The notes below the pieces were generated by a model. It worked only from the letters and a program-made list of their open reading frames with translations. It searched no databases and was not told where the DNA came from. The position numbers and the translations under genes are program-made. This document shows, piece by piece, positions 1 to 8,904 of a DNA stretch of 64,000 nt. The stretch spans positions 124,001-188,000 of the forward strand of contig NZ_AP025480.1 in assembly GCF_024347435.1 (NCBI RefSeq). Reading direction: 5' to 3'. This DNA is from Vibrio cyclitrophicus. GTDB taxonomy: Bacteria > Pseudomonadota > Gammaproteobacteria > Enterobacterales > Vibrionaceae. Positions within the stretch are counted from its first letter, which is position 1, and each line of letters begins with the position of its first letter.

Positions 1-416
1 GTCATGCCGTTTTGCATTTCTCTGTTATGCACATCGCATTTAATATCTTGTGGTGGTGGCAGTTAGGTGGAGACATCGAGAAAAAGCTAGGTAGCCTCAA
101 GCTACTTCAGATATTTGCTATATCTTCTGCGCTTTCTGGCGCTGGACAGTATTGGGTTGAAGGAGCAAACTTCGGCGGCTTGTCTGGTGTTGTTTATGCT
201 CTGGTTGGCTACTTATGGATTTTAGGGTCGAAAGCCCCTCAGCTTGGTTTGAATATCCCAAGGCAGATCGTAGGCTTTATGCTGTTGTGGTTAGTGCTTG
301 GTTACATGCAGCCGTTCATGGCTATCGCGAATACTGCTCATTTAGCCGGTTTGGCGGCAGGTTTAATTATTGGTTTAATTGATTCAATGAAAGCACCTCG
401 CTCTGCAACAAGCTAA
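1..416 (+). CDS. glpG: Rhomboid intramembrane serine protease GlpG (3' part only)
   Basis: The gene runs off the left edge, and the reading frame is open from base 3. Rhomboids cleave substrate transmembrane helices inside the inner membrane. The visible part has the HxxxN element of the core (HFSVMH then N), the WWW run typical of GlpG, the catalytic serine in GLSG (codon at 186-188) and the partner histidine in the AHLAG helix (codon at 339-341), so the Ser-His dyad is intact. Several hydrophobic segments match the last transmembrane helices, and the protein ends in a short basic tail as in E. coli GlpG. A hairpin terminator follows about 40 bases after the stop. The N-terminal cytoplasmic domain is outside the window. 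Confidence 0.93.
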   Translation, partial: HAVLHFSVMHIAFNILWWWQLGGDIEKKLGSLKLLQIFAISSALSGAGQYWVEGANFGGLSGVVYALVGYLWILGSKAPQLGLNIPRQIVGFMLLWLVLGYMQPFMAIANTAHLAGLAAGLIIGLIDSMKAPRSATS

Positions 417-452
417 CTCTTGTATCATCGAGAATAGACAAGTGCTAGAGAC

Positions 453-483
453 AAAAAAGCGGCCAGATGAGCCGCTTTTTTAT
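453..483. terminator. Bidirectional terminator between glpG and the fliL-like gene
   Basis: A GCGGC/GCCGC stem is flanked by an A-run on the left and a T-run on the right. It can therefore stop both glpG (+) and the converging fliL-like gene (-). Confidence 0.8.
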
Positions 484-506
484 TTGGATTCGTTTTCACA
501 TCTTCA

Positions 507-914
507 TTATTGATAAAGGTATTTGGTAAACAATAAGTCAGCAATGAGGGTTTTACCTGTCTCAGGAAGCAGAATCTTGTTGAGATGTTCAACTAAGGAT
601 TTTCTTAAATCTTCGCGACCAGACAGAGATTTGATGGTTTCTTCGTTTTGTTTGCCAAGCAATTCAATCACTGCATCGCGAATCAATGGTTGGTGATGCT
701 CAATGGCCGCCAAGTCATCGCTATTCGCGACCATGATATCGAGGCGAACTTGAATATAGCCCAGCTTTTTACCTTTGGTGTAAAAATTAGTGGTCAGGTC
801 TGGCTCTAGCGTGAAGTAGGCTAGTTTGGGCCCCGACTCCTCTTCTGCGAAGCTAGATGCTGAAAAGAGTAGAGTAATCGCAAGAAATATTTGGGCTACA
901 TAACGTTTGTGCAT
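507..914 (-). CDS. FliL-like (flagellar basal-body-associated) protein
   Basis: The 135-residue protein starts with a signal peptide or membrane anchor of about 23 residues (hydrophobic core, then SSFA and an acidic stretch). The rest resembles the periplasmic domain of FliL: a beta-strand with YIQVRLD, then a helix with RDAVIELLG and ending LLPETGK...IADLLFTKYLYQ. FliL proteins sit around the flagellar stator. This copy stands alone between glpG and ubiC rather than in a flagellar operon, so it is a paralogue whose partner is unknown. As I recall, a gene of this family sits here in other Vibrio chromosomes. The role in motility is inferred from family only. Confidence 0.75.
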   Translation of the reverse strand: MHKRYVAQIFLAITLLFSASSFAEEESGPKLAYFTLEPDLTTNFYTKGKKLGYIQVRLDIMVANSDDLAAIEHHQPLIRDAVIELLGKQNEETIKSLSGREDLRKSLVEHLNKILLPETGKTLIADLLFTKYLYQ

Positions 915-1076
915 ATTTGTGACTTTTCTTTAGTTTATTCGCGATATTCGAAACGCATTAGTCTTGTTACAATGAGCGGTCTAAATCTAAATACGTTTAC
1001 GATTCGAAGAACGCTTTAATTTTGTTCGAAAGTTGAAGCTTTATTGTACGTGTAAAGTCACCTATTGAATACTAGT

Positions 1077-1619
1077 ATGAATCAGCCAATATCGCTGTAT
1101 CTTAATTCGTTAATGAATGTAGATTGGCAAAGTACAGAAACATTTGATTTTCCTAATAAAACCACCAAAGAGTGGCTTATGGAGCAAGGTTCTCTTTCCC
1201 GCAAGTTGGGGAAGTGTTGTCAGCACCTGTCTGTTGAGTTGCTTCATAATCAAGTTGTAGAACGCTCAATGTTGCAACAAGACGAGGAACATCTTTTATC
1301 ATCATTTGATTGCTTGCTGCGTAAAGTGATTTTGAAGGGTGATGATGCCCCATGGGTGCTAGGTCGAACCTTGATTCCCCGTGTGACGTTAGAAGATCAT
1401 CAACACTCCGACCTTTCTCAACAAGGAAATGTCCCGCTTGGACTAACGGTGTTTAGTGCTGAGAATGTCGAGCGGGATGCGCTGCAAGTCGGTTGGGTTA
1501 TCGCAGGTGATGAGTGTTTACTCGCGCGTCGCTCTCGATTATGGATGAACCATAAACCGATGCTTGTGGCAGAACTGTTTTTACCAACATCACCCATTTA
1601 CTCTAAGGAGAGTGTGTAA
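1077..1619 (+). CDS. ubiC: Chorismate pyruvate-lyase UbiC
   Basis: UbiC converts chorismate to 4-hydroxybenzoate plus pyruvate, the first committed step of ubiquinone synthesis, in the cytoplasm. The C-terminal half is diagnostic: LGRTLIP (with the conserved Arg), PLG, a GW-containing strand, RRSRL and the ELFLPTSPIY end carrying the catalytic Glu. I take the ATG at 1077 (180 residues); a TTG at 1065 would add four residues and neither has a clear Shine-Dalgarno. The N-terminus is a little longer than E. coli UbiC (165 residues). The stop is immediately followed by the ubiA ATG, so the two are co-transcribed and the enzymes act consecutively. Confidence 0.9.
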   Translation: MNQPISLYLNSLMNVDWQSTETFDFPNKTTKEWLMEQGSLSRKLGKCCQHLSVELLHNQVVERSMLQQDEEHLLSSFDCLLRKVILKGDDAPWVLGRTLIPRVTLEDHQHSDLSQQGNVPLGLTVFSAENVERDALQVGWVIAGDECLLARRSRLWMNHKPMLVAELFLPTSPIYSKESV

Positions 1620-2474
1620 ATGTTTGCCACCAAAGCGAAGGCGTACTGGCAATTAACGCGAATGAATCGCCCGATTGGTACTCTGTTACTCCTTTGGCCG
1701 ACTTTGTGGTCGCTGATTATCGCCGCACAAGGTATGCCTGATTTTGATGTCTTGGTTGTTTTCGTACTCGGCGTCGTGTTGATGCGTTCAGCTGGCTGTG
1801 TGATCAATGATTTTGCGGACCGTAAAGTGGATGGCCATGTTAAACGCACCAAGCAGCGTCCATTACCCTCAGGTTTGGTTTCCAGTAAGGAAGCGATTCT
1901 GCTCTTTTTAGTGCTAGCCGTAGTTTCATTTTTGCTAGTACTCACCATGAATCCACTGACCATTAAGCTCTCATTTATTGGTGTGGGTCTGGCGTTCATT
2001 TACCCTTTCATGAAGCGTTTTACACATCTTCCACAGTTGTTCCTCGGCTTAGCGTTTAGTTGGGCGATACCAATGGCATGGGCTGCACAAACCAATGAAC
2101 TACCAAGTATTGTTTGGTTTATCTTCGTTATTAATGCTTTGTGGACGGTTGCTTACGACACGCAATATGCGATGGTAGACCGAGATGATGACCTGAAGAT
2201 TGGTATTAAATCGACGGCTATTTTATTTGGTCGCTTCGATAAGCTTATCGTCGGCTCTTTGCAACTTGTTACTCTAGCGATGCTGATTGTGTTAGGTATG
2301 CACTACCAATTGGGTGATACTTTCTATTGGGCATTGTTAGCCGCAGGCAGCTTGTTTGTGTACCAACAACATTTGATGCGGCATCGTGACCGAGACTTAT
2401 GTTTTCAAGCTTTTCTAAATAACAACTATGTTGGTATGGCCGTAACGGTCGGTTTGTTCGTTACCTTCTGGTAA
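1620..2474 (+). CDS. ubiA: 4-hydroxybenzoate octaprenyltransferase UbiA
   Basis: This inner-membrane enzyme attaches the polyprenyl tail to the 4-hydroxybenzoate made by UbiC. The 284 residues match the family length (about 290). The first aspartate-rich motif, NDFADRKVD with following [10 protein letters not shown], spans residues 63-84. The second, [16 protein letters not shown], lies near residue 180-195. Together they bind the Mg-diphosphate of the prenyl donor. At least eight hydrophobic segments are visible. The ATG abuts the ubiC stop with AAGGAG-like sequence inside the end of ubiC. The natural terminator downstream has been split by an insertion sequence beginning 49 bases after the stop. 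Confidence 0.95.
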   Translation: MFATKAKAYWQLTRMNRPIGTLLLLWPTLWSLIIAAQGMPDFDVLVVFVLGVVLMRSAGCVINDFADRKVDGHVKRTKQRPLPSGLVSSKEAILLFLVLAVVSFLLVLTMNPLTIKLSFIGVGLAFIYPFMKRFTHLPQLFLGLAFSWAIPMAWAAQTNELPSIVWFIFVINALWTVAYDTQYAMVDRDDDLKIGIKSTAILFGRFDKLIVGSLQLVTLAMLIVLGMHYQLGDTFYWALLAAGSLFVYQQHLMRHRDRDLCFQAFLNNNYVGMAVTVGLFVTFW

Positions 2475-2513
2475 GCATCAGTTTTTATCAAACGAATATT
2501 CAAGAAAAAGGCA

Positions 2514-2522
2514 CCCAGTGGG
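2514..2522 (+). repeat. 9-bp target-site duplication, left copy
   Basis: CCCAGTGGG lies directly against the left IS end and is repeated exactly at 4026-4034. Nine bases is the duplication length made by IS50/Tn5-type transposases. Confidence 0.95.
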
Positions 2523-2545
2523 CTGTCTCTTGATCACAAGTCTGG

Positions 2546-3922
2546 TTAATCAAGAGACTTAGCGAGTTCATACCCTTCAAGGATGGTTTGTAACCTGAAC
2601 CATCCTTGCCATAACGTCTTTATGGAAGCGCGACCCGTTCGCTTGGTATTCTTCCAGCCACCTAACCGAGCAATACCATTGTAAGCCCATGATATATTGG
2701 GCGCTTCCTTCGGCAGCTGCTTTTTCTCCAACTTTAGCCACATTAACTTCCATGCTTTGCCTTTTAATACCTGCTCACAACTGGTCTTAGATAACTCATC
2801 GGACTCATTCATGAACCTCAACTGGAGTAAGCGAGTCGCGATAAAAGCTAAAATGACGCTGAGCCTTTCTAAGTTATCTTTACTCTGCATTCTCAGTTGC
2901 TCAACTTCAGTCCCTTCACTTTTCCAGACTTTATGAAAATCTTCTATTAGCCAGCGCCGCTCATAATAACTGACCATTTTGAGGGCCTCTTCTTTGCTCG
3001 TTATCGGCTCCGAAGTCAGTAAGTGCCAGGCTAGCTTATCGTTATTCTCTCCTTGTTCTATACATCCCACGTAGTAAAGCGGAATGTTATCGAACTCTTT
3101 CTTGTTTGCAGGAGACTTGAGTGTCACGGGGGCATATTTAATATCTAAATGAGCCTTGCGAGCTTTGCGACCGCCTTTTTGCGGTATTTCGAGCACTTTC
3201 TCCCCGGCTGATGACAGAGTAGATGCATAGCTATAAAGACGATTATCATGCTCTTCAATACAGCGGCTTTGCATGGAACGAACGAGGAATCTTTGTTGTT
3301 GCTCTCGCTTGTAAGTGAGGTATTCAAAGAGGTCGGCTTCTCTATCGCACACCGAAATGACATCCGACATTTTATCGCCAAGTCGCTCAGCGACATAGCG
3401 AGAGGCTTGTTCCCACTTATAACTTTCTTTCTCTTTGTATGGTCGAGTCGCATGCTGGTGTCTTTGACCTCGCTTTTCTATATCACGAGTCCAGCGCTGT
3501 TGTTCAATTAAACCAATCACAGATTGAGTGTCGGGCGCAAAAAGTAAGGTAGAGTGTACGAACATCGCTCGATGTCGATTGCCTTGATTGGAGTGTCCGA
3601 GTTCATCTCGAATACTGCGATGGGCGTAACTCAGAGAAGTCGTGTCTTCTAAGGCAAGAAGTGTTTGTTGCTTTAACGCTTCTTGCGCAGTGACATAAAA
3701 CCCTGCCTCTGCGATATCTTCTGCTTTGATTTTCTCATTACGGATGAAGCGATAAGCCCCTTCCATTTCAGCCGGTGAGATAATGAGTTTCGAGACAGGT
3801 ACGCCAGGTTGCTCGGCCAGTGAAGCTGCGAGAGCAACGAGTCTTTGAGTACGTCTTGGGTCATTAAGGTGGGCTTGACCGAACTGTTTTTGTGCCCAAA
3901 GGGTTGGCTCTATATAGGTCAT
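2546..3922 (-). CDS. DDE transposase, IS4 family (IS50/Tn5 type)
   Basis: This enzyme moves the element by cut-and-paste. It aligns by eye with Tn5 transposase end to end: DPRRT and GAYRFIRN in the DNA-binding N-terminus, EDTTSLSYAH (first catalytic Asp), CDREADLFEYL (second Asp), and the Y-(2)-R-(3)-E-(6)-K signature in YYERRWLIEDFHKVWKSEGTE (catalytic Glu), then WAYNGIARLGG and KRTGRAS at the C-terminus. I take the ATG at 3922 (458 residues) because an AAGGA lies 8 bases upstream of it. In-frame ATGs at 3931 and 3940 exist. No frameshift or internal stop is seen, so it is probably active. Two GATC sites lie just upstream of the start, in the place where Dam methylation controls Tn5 transposase. 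Confidence 0.95.
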   Translation of the reverse strand: MTYIEPTLWAQKQFGQAHLNDPRRTQRLVALAASLAEQPGVPVSKLIISPAEMEGAYRFIRNEKIKAEDIAEAGFYVTAQEALKQQTLLALEDTTSLSYAHRSIRDELGHSNQGNRHRAMFVHSTLLFAPDTQSVIGLIEQQRWTRDIEKRGQRHQHATRPYKEKESYKWEQASRYVAERLGDKMSDVISVCDREADLFEYLTYKREQQQRFLVRSMQSRCIEEHDNRLYSYASTLSSAGEKVLEIPQKGGRKARKAHLDIKYAPVTLKSPANKKEFDNIPLYYVGCIEQGENNDKLAWHLLTSEPITSKEEALKMVSYYERRWLIEDFHKVWKSEGTEVEQLRMQSKDNLERLSVILAFIATRLLQLRFMNESDELSKTSCEQVLKGKAWKLMWLKLEKKQLPKEAPNISWAYNGIARLGGWKNTKRTGRASIKTLWQGWFRLQTILEGYELAKSLD

Positions 3923-3978
3923 GATAATCATCCTTGTCATTGCTTAGATGATCAGATCATAGAACCTAAAAATAGTTC

Positions 3979-4009
3979 AAAAAAAATCCCTAAGCATAGC
4001 TTAGGGATT
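3979..4009 (-). terminator. Inward-facing terminator inside the IS right end
   Basis: An 11-bp perfect stem (AATCCCTAAGC / GCTTAGGGATT, loop ATA) is followed on the minus strand by eight Ts. Transcription entering the element from plsB's side toward the transposase would stop here. Insertion sequences commonly limit transposase made from outside promoters in this way. Confidence 0.75.
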
Positions 4010-4025
4010 TGTGTATAAGAGACAG

Positions 4026-4034
4026 CCCAGTGGG
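4026..4034 (+). repeat. 9-bp target-site duplication, right copy
   Basis: CCCAGTGGG is identical to 2514-2522 and abuts the right IS end. It continues into TGCCTTTTTT, the right half of the disrupted terminator hairpin. Confidence 0.95.
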
Positions 4035-4087
4035 TGCCTTTTTTGATCGCGTTGAATCTGCTATCAGAGCCCTGCTATATACAGGAA

Positions 4088-6511
4088 TTACTCGACTTGG
4101 TGAATACTCTCTTGAATAGTCAGACGGACTTCTGGGTAAAGCATCGAGTAAAGAAGCTTAGCGAATTGCTGAGTCTTCTCTAAATCGCAGTTGCCGTCGT
4201 TATCTAGGTACTGTTGCTGCTTCAACGTTGCGAACATAGAAGCAAACACACCTTTATCGAAGAATTCGGGAGCATTGATACCATGCAATCGACCAAGTCG
4301 CTGTGCGATGTCTTGGCTTTTCTGCTCAAGGTCAGATTTGTCCAGTTCCGGATTCTCTGCCAGCAAGTTTAGAGCAATAGAGTAGCGCTGTAGCGTTTCT
4401 GAAATCGTACGGCCTAACAGCATAAGAGCTTGGCTGTTCGATTGGTTGATCGTCACTTCATTGTCAGACACAACAATCATGCCCTGGCTAACAAGTTCAT
4501 CAATGATGTTTGATACTACGCCTTCAAGCTGTGATTCGTCGTAGCTTAAGAACAGCTCTTTCTTTAAGAACGGATAAATTGCTGCAACATTCTTTTGAAT
4601 CGCTTCAATCGATAAACCGCGCTGACGAATGGTCATCTGGGCAATTAAAGATGGCAGAGCGAACAAGTGAATGATGTTGTTTCGGTAGTAGGTCATCAGA
4701 ATTGACTGGTGACGGTCTAGCGAAATAATGTCGCCCATTGAGTCTGATTCAATTAGGAACTTGTTCAGCGATTCAGCGTGTTTTACCAGATCTTCAGCAC
4801 TGTCTTTTGGTACCGTAAATGTATCAGAGTAAGGTACGTTCTTAAGCAGAGACAGGTAGCAATTGATCTGAGAAACCAAAGAGTCACGAGACAATGCGCG
4901 CTGTCTTGAGGCTAATAGCGCGGTTGCACAAAGGGTCAATGCGTTGGTCGCCGCGGCATCGTTAATGTGCGTCATCATTTTGGTCGCCAGGTCATTAACC
5001 ACTGGATTCATCCATTGTGGTTTACTGGTGCCCATTGGGTCGATGTCTTTGGTCCACTCAGGTGAGTGTTCATTCAGGTATTGGTTCAGTTGAATAGGCT
5101 CACCGAAGTTCACGTAGCCTTTACCAAAGTTACGTAGCTTACGAATGGTACGAATCACTAAGCTCGCGTTTTCTTTCTCTTTACGCTTGCCACGAAGTTC
5201 TTTCGCGTAAGTCGCCACTTCCATCACGTGTTCATAACCAATGTACACAGGGACCAAAGTAACAGGGCGGTTCATACCACGTAGCATTGCCTGAATGGTC
5301 ATCGCTAGCATGCCCGTTTTTGCCTGCAATAGACGACCTGTACGAGAACGACCACCTTCACTGAAGTACTCTACTGAGTAACCTTTAGCGAACAATTCCG
5401 CTAGGTATTCACGGAAAATCGTCGAGTACAGCTTGTTGCCTTTGAAGCTACGACGAATAAAGAATGCACCACCATGACGGAAAATAGGACCGGCAGGGAA
5501 GAAGTTGAGGTTGATACCCGCCGCGATATGCGGAGGCACCATGCCTTCGTGGTAAAGCACATAAGAAAGCAACAAGTAATCCATGTGGCTACGGTGACAA
5601 GGCACATAAACAATCTCGTGACCATCTTGAGCCAATTTACGAACCGTTGAAGCGTTGCTGATATGCAGGCCTTGGTAAAGCTTATTCCACAACCAACCCA
5701 GAATCTTCTCACCACGCTTGATCAGCGAGTAAGAGAAGTTTGCAGCAATCTCGTCCATGATGTCTTGAGCTTCTTTGCTCGCTTTCTCGATCGAGATGTT
5801 CTTTGCTTGTGCTTCGTCTTCAATTGCTTTCTTGATCGCTTCTGATTTGAGTAGGCGATCAAACAGCGCTTGGCGGCTGGGAAGGTTAGGGCCTGATGCA
5901 GCAAGTTTTTGGCGAGAGAAGTGGATACGCGCTACACGCGCCAGTTTGTGCGCGATGGTGCTGTCGGTACCGTGTGAGTTTGCCATGTAGCGAAGAGATA
6001 CCACAGGACTAAAGCGAACCAGACAGTCACGACCTGCGAGCAATACCGCTTTTGATTTTTCTAAGCCATTCATTGCTTGTAGGTAAGGTTTCTGGTTAGT
6101 CTCTTTACCTGGTTTACGTCCCCAAAGCACAGTGGCAGGGATAACTTGAACATCGAGCTCAGAGTCTTCAGCATGCAGTGAAAGCAACTCAGAGAACACT
6201 TCAATTGAAGAGCTTGGTACATAATCATCGTCTTGAAGCAGAGTTTTGCGAGAAGAGATAAAAACGTAGCGTTGCAGTGATTTGCCGTTGATTTCAAGCT
6301 TGCTTAATGGATCAGGTAGACCTAATTCAAGTGCATGTTTTTGCAATGTAAGAATGTCGACACTTGAGCGAAACGGTAAGGCGTATACAATCGGTTTGCT
6401 CAAATCAATGTTCAAATCTTCAACAGGGTTTGAAGGAATTGATGTGCCCTTTACCAATACGGATAAAGGTAGCTTCATTAATGAACGTGAAAAAGATTGT
6501 CCAGAAGACAT
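4088..6511 (-). CDS. plsB: Glycerol-3-phosphate 1-O-acyltransferase PlsB
   Basis: PlsB makes lysophosphatidic acid from sn-glycerol 3-phosphate and acyl-ACP or acyl-CoA, the first step of phospholipid synthesis, at the inner membrane. The 807 residues equal the E. coli length. The acyltransferase HX4D motif HRSHMDYLL lies near residues 303-311, the G3P-binding [11 protein letters not shown] motif near 380-390, and a [10 protein letters not shown] block follows. The start ATG (6509-6511) has AGGCAGTGAACCTATAT upstream with no strong Shine-Dalgarno. It is divergent from dgkA across 220 bases; PlsB and DgkA both handle phosphatidic acid pools. Its terminator region now abuts the IS. Confidence 0.97.
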   Translation of the reverse strand: MSSGQSFSRSLMKLPLSVLVKGTSIPSNPVEDLNIDLSKPIVYALPFRSSVDILTLQKHALELGLPDPLSKLEINGKSLQRYVFISSRKTLLQDDDYVPSSSIEVFSELLSLHAEDSELDVQVIPATVLWGRKPGKETNQKPYLQAMNGLEKSKAVLLAGRDCLVRFSPVVSLRYMANSHGTDSTIAHKLARVARIHFSRQKLAASGPNLPSRQALFDRLLKSEAIKKAIEDEAQAKNISIEKASKEAQDIMDEIAANFSYSLIKRGEKILGWLWNKLYQGLHISNASTVRKLAQDGHEIVYVPCHRSHMDYLLLSYVLYHEGMVPPHIAAGINLNFFPAGPIFRHGGAFFIRRSFKGNKLYSTIFREYLAELFAKGYSVEYFSEGGRSRTGRLLQAKTGMLAMTIQAMLRGMNRPVTLVPVYIGYEHVMEVATYAKELRGKRKEKENASLVIRTIRKLRNFGKGYVNFGEPIQLNQYLNEHSPEWTKDIDPMGTSKPQWMNPVVNDLATKMMTHINDAAATNALTLCATALLASRQRALSRDSLVSQINCYLSLLKNVPYSDTFTVPKDSAEDLVKHAESLNKFLIESDSMGDIISLDRHQSILMTYYRNNIIHLFALPSLIAQMTIRQRGLSIEAIQKNVAAIYPFLKKELFLSYDESQLEGVVSNIIDELVSQGMIVVSDNEVTINQSNSQALMLLGRTISETLQRYSIALNLLAENPELDKSDLEQKSQDIAQRLGRLHGINAPEFFDKGVFASMFATLKQQQYLDNDGNCDLEKTQQFAKLLYSMLYPEVRLTIQESIHQVE

Positions 6512-6732
6512 ATAGGTTCACTGCCTCAATAGTTATTTCAATGTGCTCAAGCGTATCTCTATTTCTATGATGAAAAAGGATAAATCCTATGAGTGAAATA
6601 GGGATAAGCCTAGGCGTAAATTTAATCGATGCAAGAATACCAGAAACTGGTCTAACCTTTTAATGGAAATAGTCATATTGCCGTTAAGTTTGTGGAAAAT
6701 CATTCATCGACTGATTGAGTATAGAGTTAAAA

Positions 6733-7095
6733 ATGACCAAAAAATCAAACACCGGATTCAAACGCATCATAAAAGCAGCAGGCTTTTCATGGCAAGGCCT
6801 CACAAGTTCGTTTAAAGGCGAGGCTGCATTTCGGCAAGAAGTGTTCATGGCAGCAATACTGATTCCGTTGGCATTCTATTTGGACGTAAGCCAAGTTGAG
6901 CGAATCTTGATGATCTCAGCTGTTGTGTTAGTGATGGTTGTCGAGTTAATCAATACCGCGATTGAAGCAGTTGTTGATCGAATCGGTAGTGAGCATCATG
7001 AGCTTTCTGGGATGGCGAAAGATGTCGGCTCGGCGGCTGTTCTCATCTGTCTAATACTAGCGGGTTACGTGTGGCTAGAGATCCTATTTTTGTGA
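6733..7095 (+). CDS. dgkA: Diacylglycerol kinase DgkA
   Basis: DgkA phosphorylates diacylglycerol to phosphatidic acid at the inner membrane, recycling the by-product of membrane-derived oligosaccharide synthesis and LPS modification. The 120 residues match E. coli (122). An amphipathic N-terminus with GFKRIIKAAGFSWQGL is followed by EAAFRQE, three transmembrane helices, and the catalytic VELINTAIEAVVDR segment with the conserved Glu, Asn and Glu, then KDVGSAAV. I choose the ATG at 6733, by homology, over a TTG at 6715. lexA follows 94 bases downstream behind its own SOS promoter, as in several gammaproteobacteria. Confidence 0.95.
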   Translation: MTKKSNTGFKRIIKAAGFSWQGLTSSFKGEAAFRQEVFMAAILIPLAFYLDVSQVERILMISAVVLVMVVELINTAIEAVVDRIGSEHHELSGMAKDVGSAAVLICLILAGYVWLEILFL

Positions 7096-7146
7096 TTCTT
7101 GAAAAATGAACTAAAAACAACCAATTGCTTTGCTTTTGTTCAGTTA

Positions 7147-7182
7147 CTGGATATACTCACAGTCAACTGTATAAAAAGACAG
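7147..7182 (+). promoter_or_regulatory. Two LexA-binding SOS boxes upstream of lexA
   Basis: CTGGATATACTCACAG (7147-7162) and CTGTATAAAAAGACAG (7167-7182) fit the CTGT-N8-ACAG operator, the first with one mismatch. Two tandem boxes just before the lexA start are the classic autoregulatory arrangement. Confidence 0.9.
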
Positions 7183-7189
7183 GTGAATC

Positions 7190-7810
7190 ATGAAGCCGTT
7201 AACGCCGCGCCAACAACAAGTTTTTGATCTTATCAAAAGTAAGATTGACGATTTCGGTATGCCACCGACACGTGCAGAAATTGCACGAGAACTAGGCTTC
7301 CGCTCTGCTAATGCTGCAGAAGAACATTTAAAAGCTCTTGCTCGTAAAGAAGCGATAGAGATTATCCCGGGTGCGTCTCGTGGTATTCGTATTTTGCTTG
7401 AAGATGCAGCAAATGAGGAACAAGGTTTACCATTAATCGGTCAGGTTGCCGCTGGTGAGCCTATTCTGGCTCAAGAACATGTAGAAATGCATTACCAAGT
7501 AGACCCAGGTATGTTTAAACCTCAGGCTGACTTCTTACTTCGTGTAAATGGCGAAAGTATGAAAAACATCGGTATTATGGATGGTGATCTACTGGCTGTT
7601 CATAAAACACAAGACGTACGCGACGGTCAGGTTGTTGTAGCTCGTGTTGATGATGATGTAACGGTAAAACGCCTAGAACGCAAAGGTTCAACGGTTCTGT
7701 TACATGCTGAAAATGAAGAGTTTTCTCCAATTCACGTCGATCTAGAATCTCAACATTTGTCTATTGAAGGGCTGGCTGTTGGTATTATTCGTAACACCGA
7801 CTGGATGTAG
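7190..7810 (+). CDS. lexA: SOS transcriptional repressor LexA
   Basis: LexA represses the SOS regulon and self-cleaves when RecA is activated by DNA damage. The 206 residues begin with the [12 protein letters not shown] winged-helix domain; the recognition helix region is [20 protein letters not shown]. The cleavage site is Ala88-Gly89 (in QVAAGEP), the catalytic Ser is at 123 (GESM) and the Lys at 160 (TVKRLE). All key residues are present. The Shine-Dalgarno GACAGGTG precedes the ATG and overlaps the second SOS box, which indicates autorepression. Confidence 0.98.
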   Translation: MKPLTPRQQQVFDLIKSKIDDFGMPPTRAEIARELGFRSANAAEEHLKALARKEAIEIIPGASRGIRILLEDAANEEQGLPLIGQVAAGEPILAQEHVEMHYQVDPGMFKPQADFLLRVNGESMKNIGIMDGDLLAVHKTQDVRDGQVVVARVDDDVTVKRLERKGSTVLLHAENEEFSPIHVDLESQHLSIEGLAVGIIRNTDWM

Positions 7811-7829
7811 TCATTGCAAAAAAGCTTAT

Positions 7830-7877
7830 TGATATTTATTCTCAATAACTTGTTATTGTAATTGATATTCATTATCA
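7830..7877 (+). promoter_or_regulatory. Two Fur-like boxes before the methyltransferase gene
   Basis: TGATATTCATTATCA (7863-7877) differs at one position from the 7-1-7 Fur consensus TGATAATnATTATCA. TGATATTTATTCTCA (7830-7844) differs at two. They lie in the 98-base gap between lexA and the next gene. Iron regulation is inferred from sequence only. Confidence 0.6.
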
Positions 7878-7908
7878 TCTTCTTTGTCTAGATACAAGGA
7901 AGATGATG

Positions 7909-8787
7909 ATGCCAAATCCAACCAAACCTCAAATGAAGCCGCTTATTCGTAAGCCGCGCTCCTCTGTTCAAAAGGCTTCTTCTAATCAAGGGTCTGCACA
8001 TCAAGAATTCCAAGTTCCGACGAATCTCGTTCAACATCTTTGGTTTCGCAGCCGCGAAAGCCTTGCCGATGACGGCCTAGTCTATGACCCTATCGCAGCT
8101 CAAGCCTGCAAACGCTGCCAATTAGCACCAGAATGTCTTACTGGTGAACTCGACCAACAACAACTCCTTTACGCGACACTGACTCAACTTTGTGATTCTC
8201 AAGTTCAACAGTTTTTATCTCATAACCCAGATGCTTGGATTATTAACGTGGGAGCAGGGCTCGATACCCGTTTCTACCGTTTAGATAATGGCCGCTGTCA
8301 TTGGGTTGAGCTGGATGTAACCGAGAATCTGCTTTGGCGACAACGCCTGTTCCACAAAAATGAACGCTATCGTTTAGAGTGTGGCTCTGTTGACGACTTA
8401 ACTTGGTTAGATGAACTTAACATTCCAGAGCAAGCTTCTGTGATGGTGGTGTGTGAACATGCTCTGCTTGATTGTAATGAACAGCTGACGGCGCACTTTA
8501 TTCAGTCATTGAGTCGTTACTTTACTCATGCACACGCGTGTTTAGTGTTAGCTGGAGACAAAAGCTCGAGTGCTCTTGGGCAAAAGCTCGGTTCTGGAAA
8601 GTATGCTCACGGGTTGTCTTCACCAATAGACAGTGTTCTCAATTGGTTGCCATGGGCGCAATGGGTTAAGTCATTTTCACCATTAGAGCAGCAATGTAAT
8701 CGTTGGAAGTTGTGGCAGCGATTGTTGTGTAAGATTTCTCAGTTTAAAAAGCGTTTAACTCCTCAATTAGTACTAGTTAAATGGTAG
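7909..8787 (+). CDS. Class I SAM-dependent methyltransferase, leucine carboxyl methyltransferase-like
   Basis: The predicted cytoplasmic protein has about 292 residues. After a basic, low-complexity N-terminus of some 40 residues comes LWFRSRES and YDPIAAQACKRC, then the SAM-binding strand and loop VGAGLDTRFYRL, an acidic strand end (WVELDV) and VVCEHALLD. These are features of the LCM/PPM family (PF04072-like), whose bacterial members often have unknown or natural-product substrates. Three ATGs occur in a row (7903, 7906, 7909); AAGGA at 7896-7900 is best spaced for 7909. Tandem Fur-like boxes upstream suggest expression under iron limitation. The DinF-type transporter follows 117 bases later, so modified substrate and exporter may be linked. 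The true substrate is unknown. Confidence 0.8.
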   Translation: MPNPTKPQMKPLIRKPRSSVQKASSNQGSAHQEFQVPTNLVQHLWFRSRESLADDGLVYDPIAAQACKRCQLAPECLTGELDQQQLLYATLTQLCDSQVQQFLSHNPDAWIINVGAGLDTRFYRLDNGRCHWVELDVTENLLWRQRLFHKNERYRLECGSVDDLTWLDELNIPEQASVMVVCEHALLDCNEQLTAHFIQSLSRYFTHAHACLVLAGDKSSSALGQKLGSGKYAHGLSSPIDSVLNWLPWAQWVKSFSPLEQQCNRWKLWQRLLCKISQFKKRLTPQLVLVKW

Positions 8788-8904
8788 CGTTAGCTTCTTC
8801 TATCAACACATAGTTTGGTAAAAGCTAACCAATACACAAAGTACACAACATAGTGAAAGCCCACCCACTAGGTTAAACTATCGCCTCTAAGCTAAGAGGT
8901 GATC

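Larger units (their letters stand above)
2523..4025 (-). mobile_element. IS4-family, IS50/Tn5-like insertion sequence, complete
   Basis: The 1503-bp element is bounded by 19-bp inverted repeats. The left end is ctgtctcttgatcacaagt (2523-2541); the right end, read inward on the minus strand, is ctgtctcttatacacaaat (4007-4025). They agree at 15 of 19 positions. Both closely resemble Tn5 ends: the left is like the inside end with an internal GATC, the right is like the outside end. A perfect 9-bp direct repeat flanks it, so the insertion is intact and probably recent. The target was the hairpin terminator shared by ubiA and plsB: AAAAAGGCACCC at the left and TGGGTGCCTTTTTT at the right were once joined. 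No passenger gene is present. Confidence 0.95.

Noticed and set aside
8788..8904. SOS box before dinF
   Set aside because: I looked for CTGT-N8-ACAG because E. coli dinF is SOS-regulated, but no acceptable match is present.
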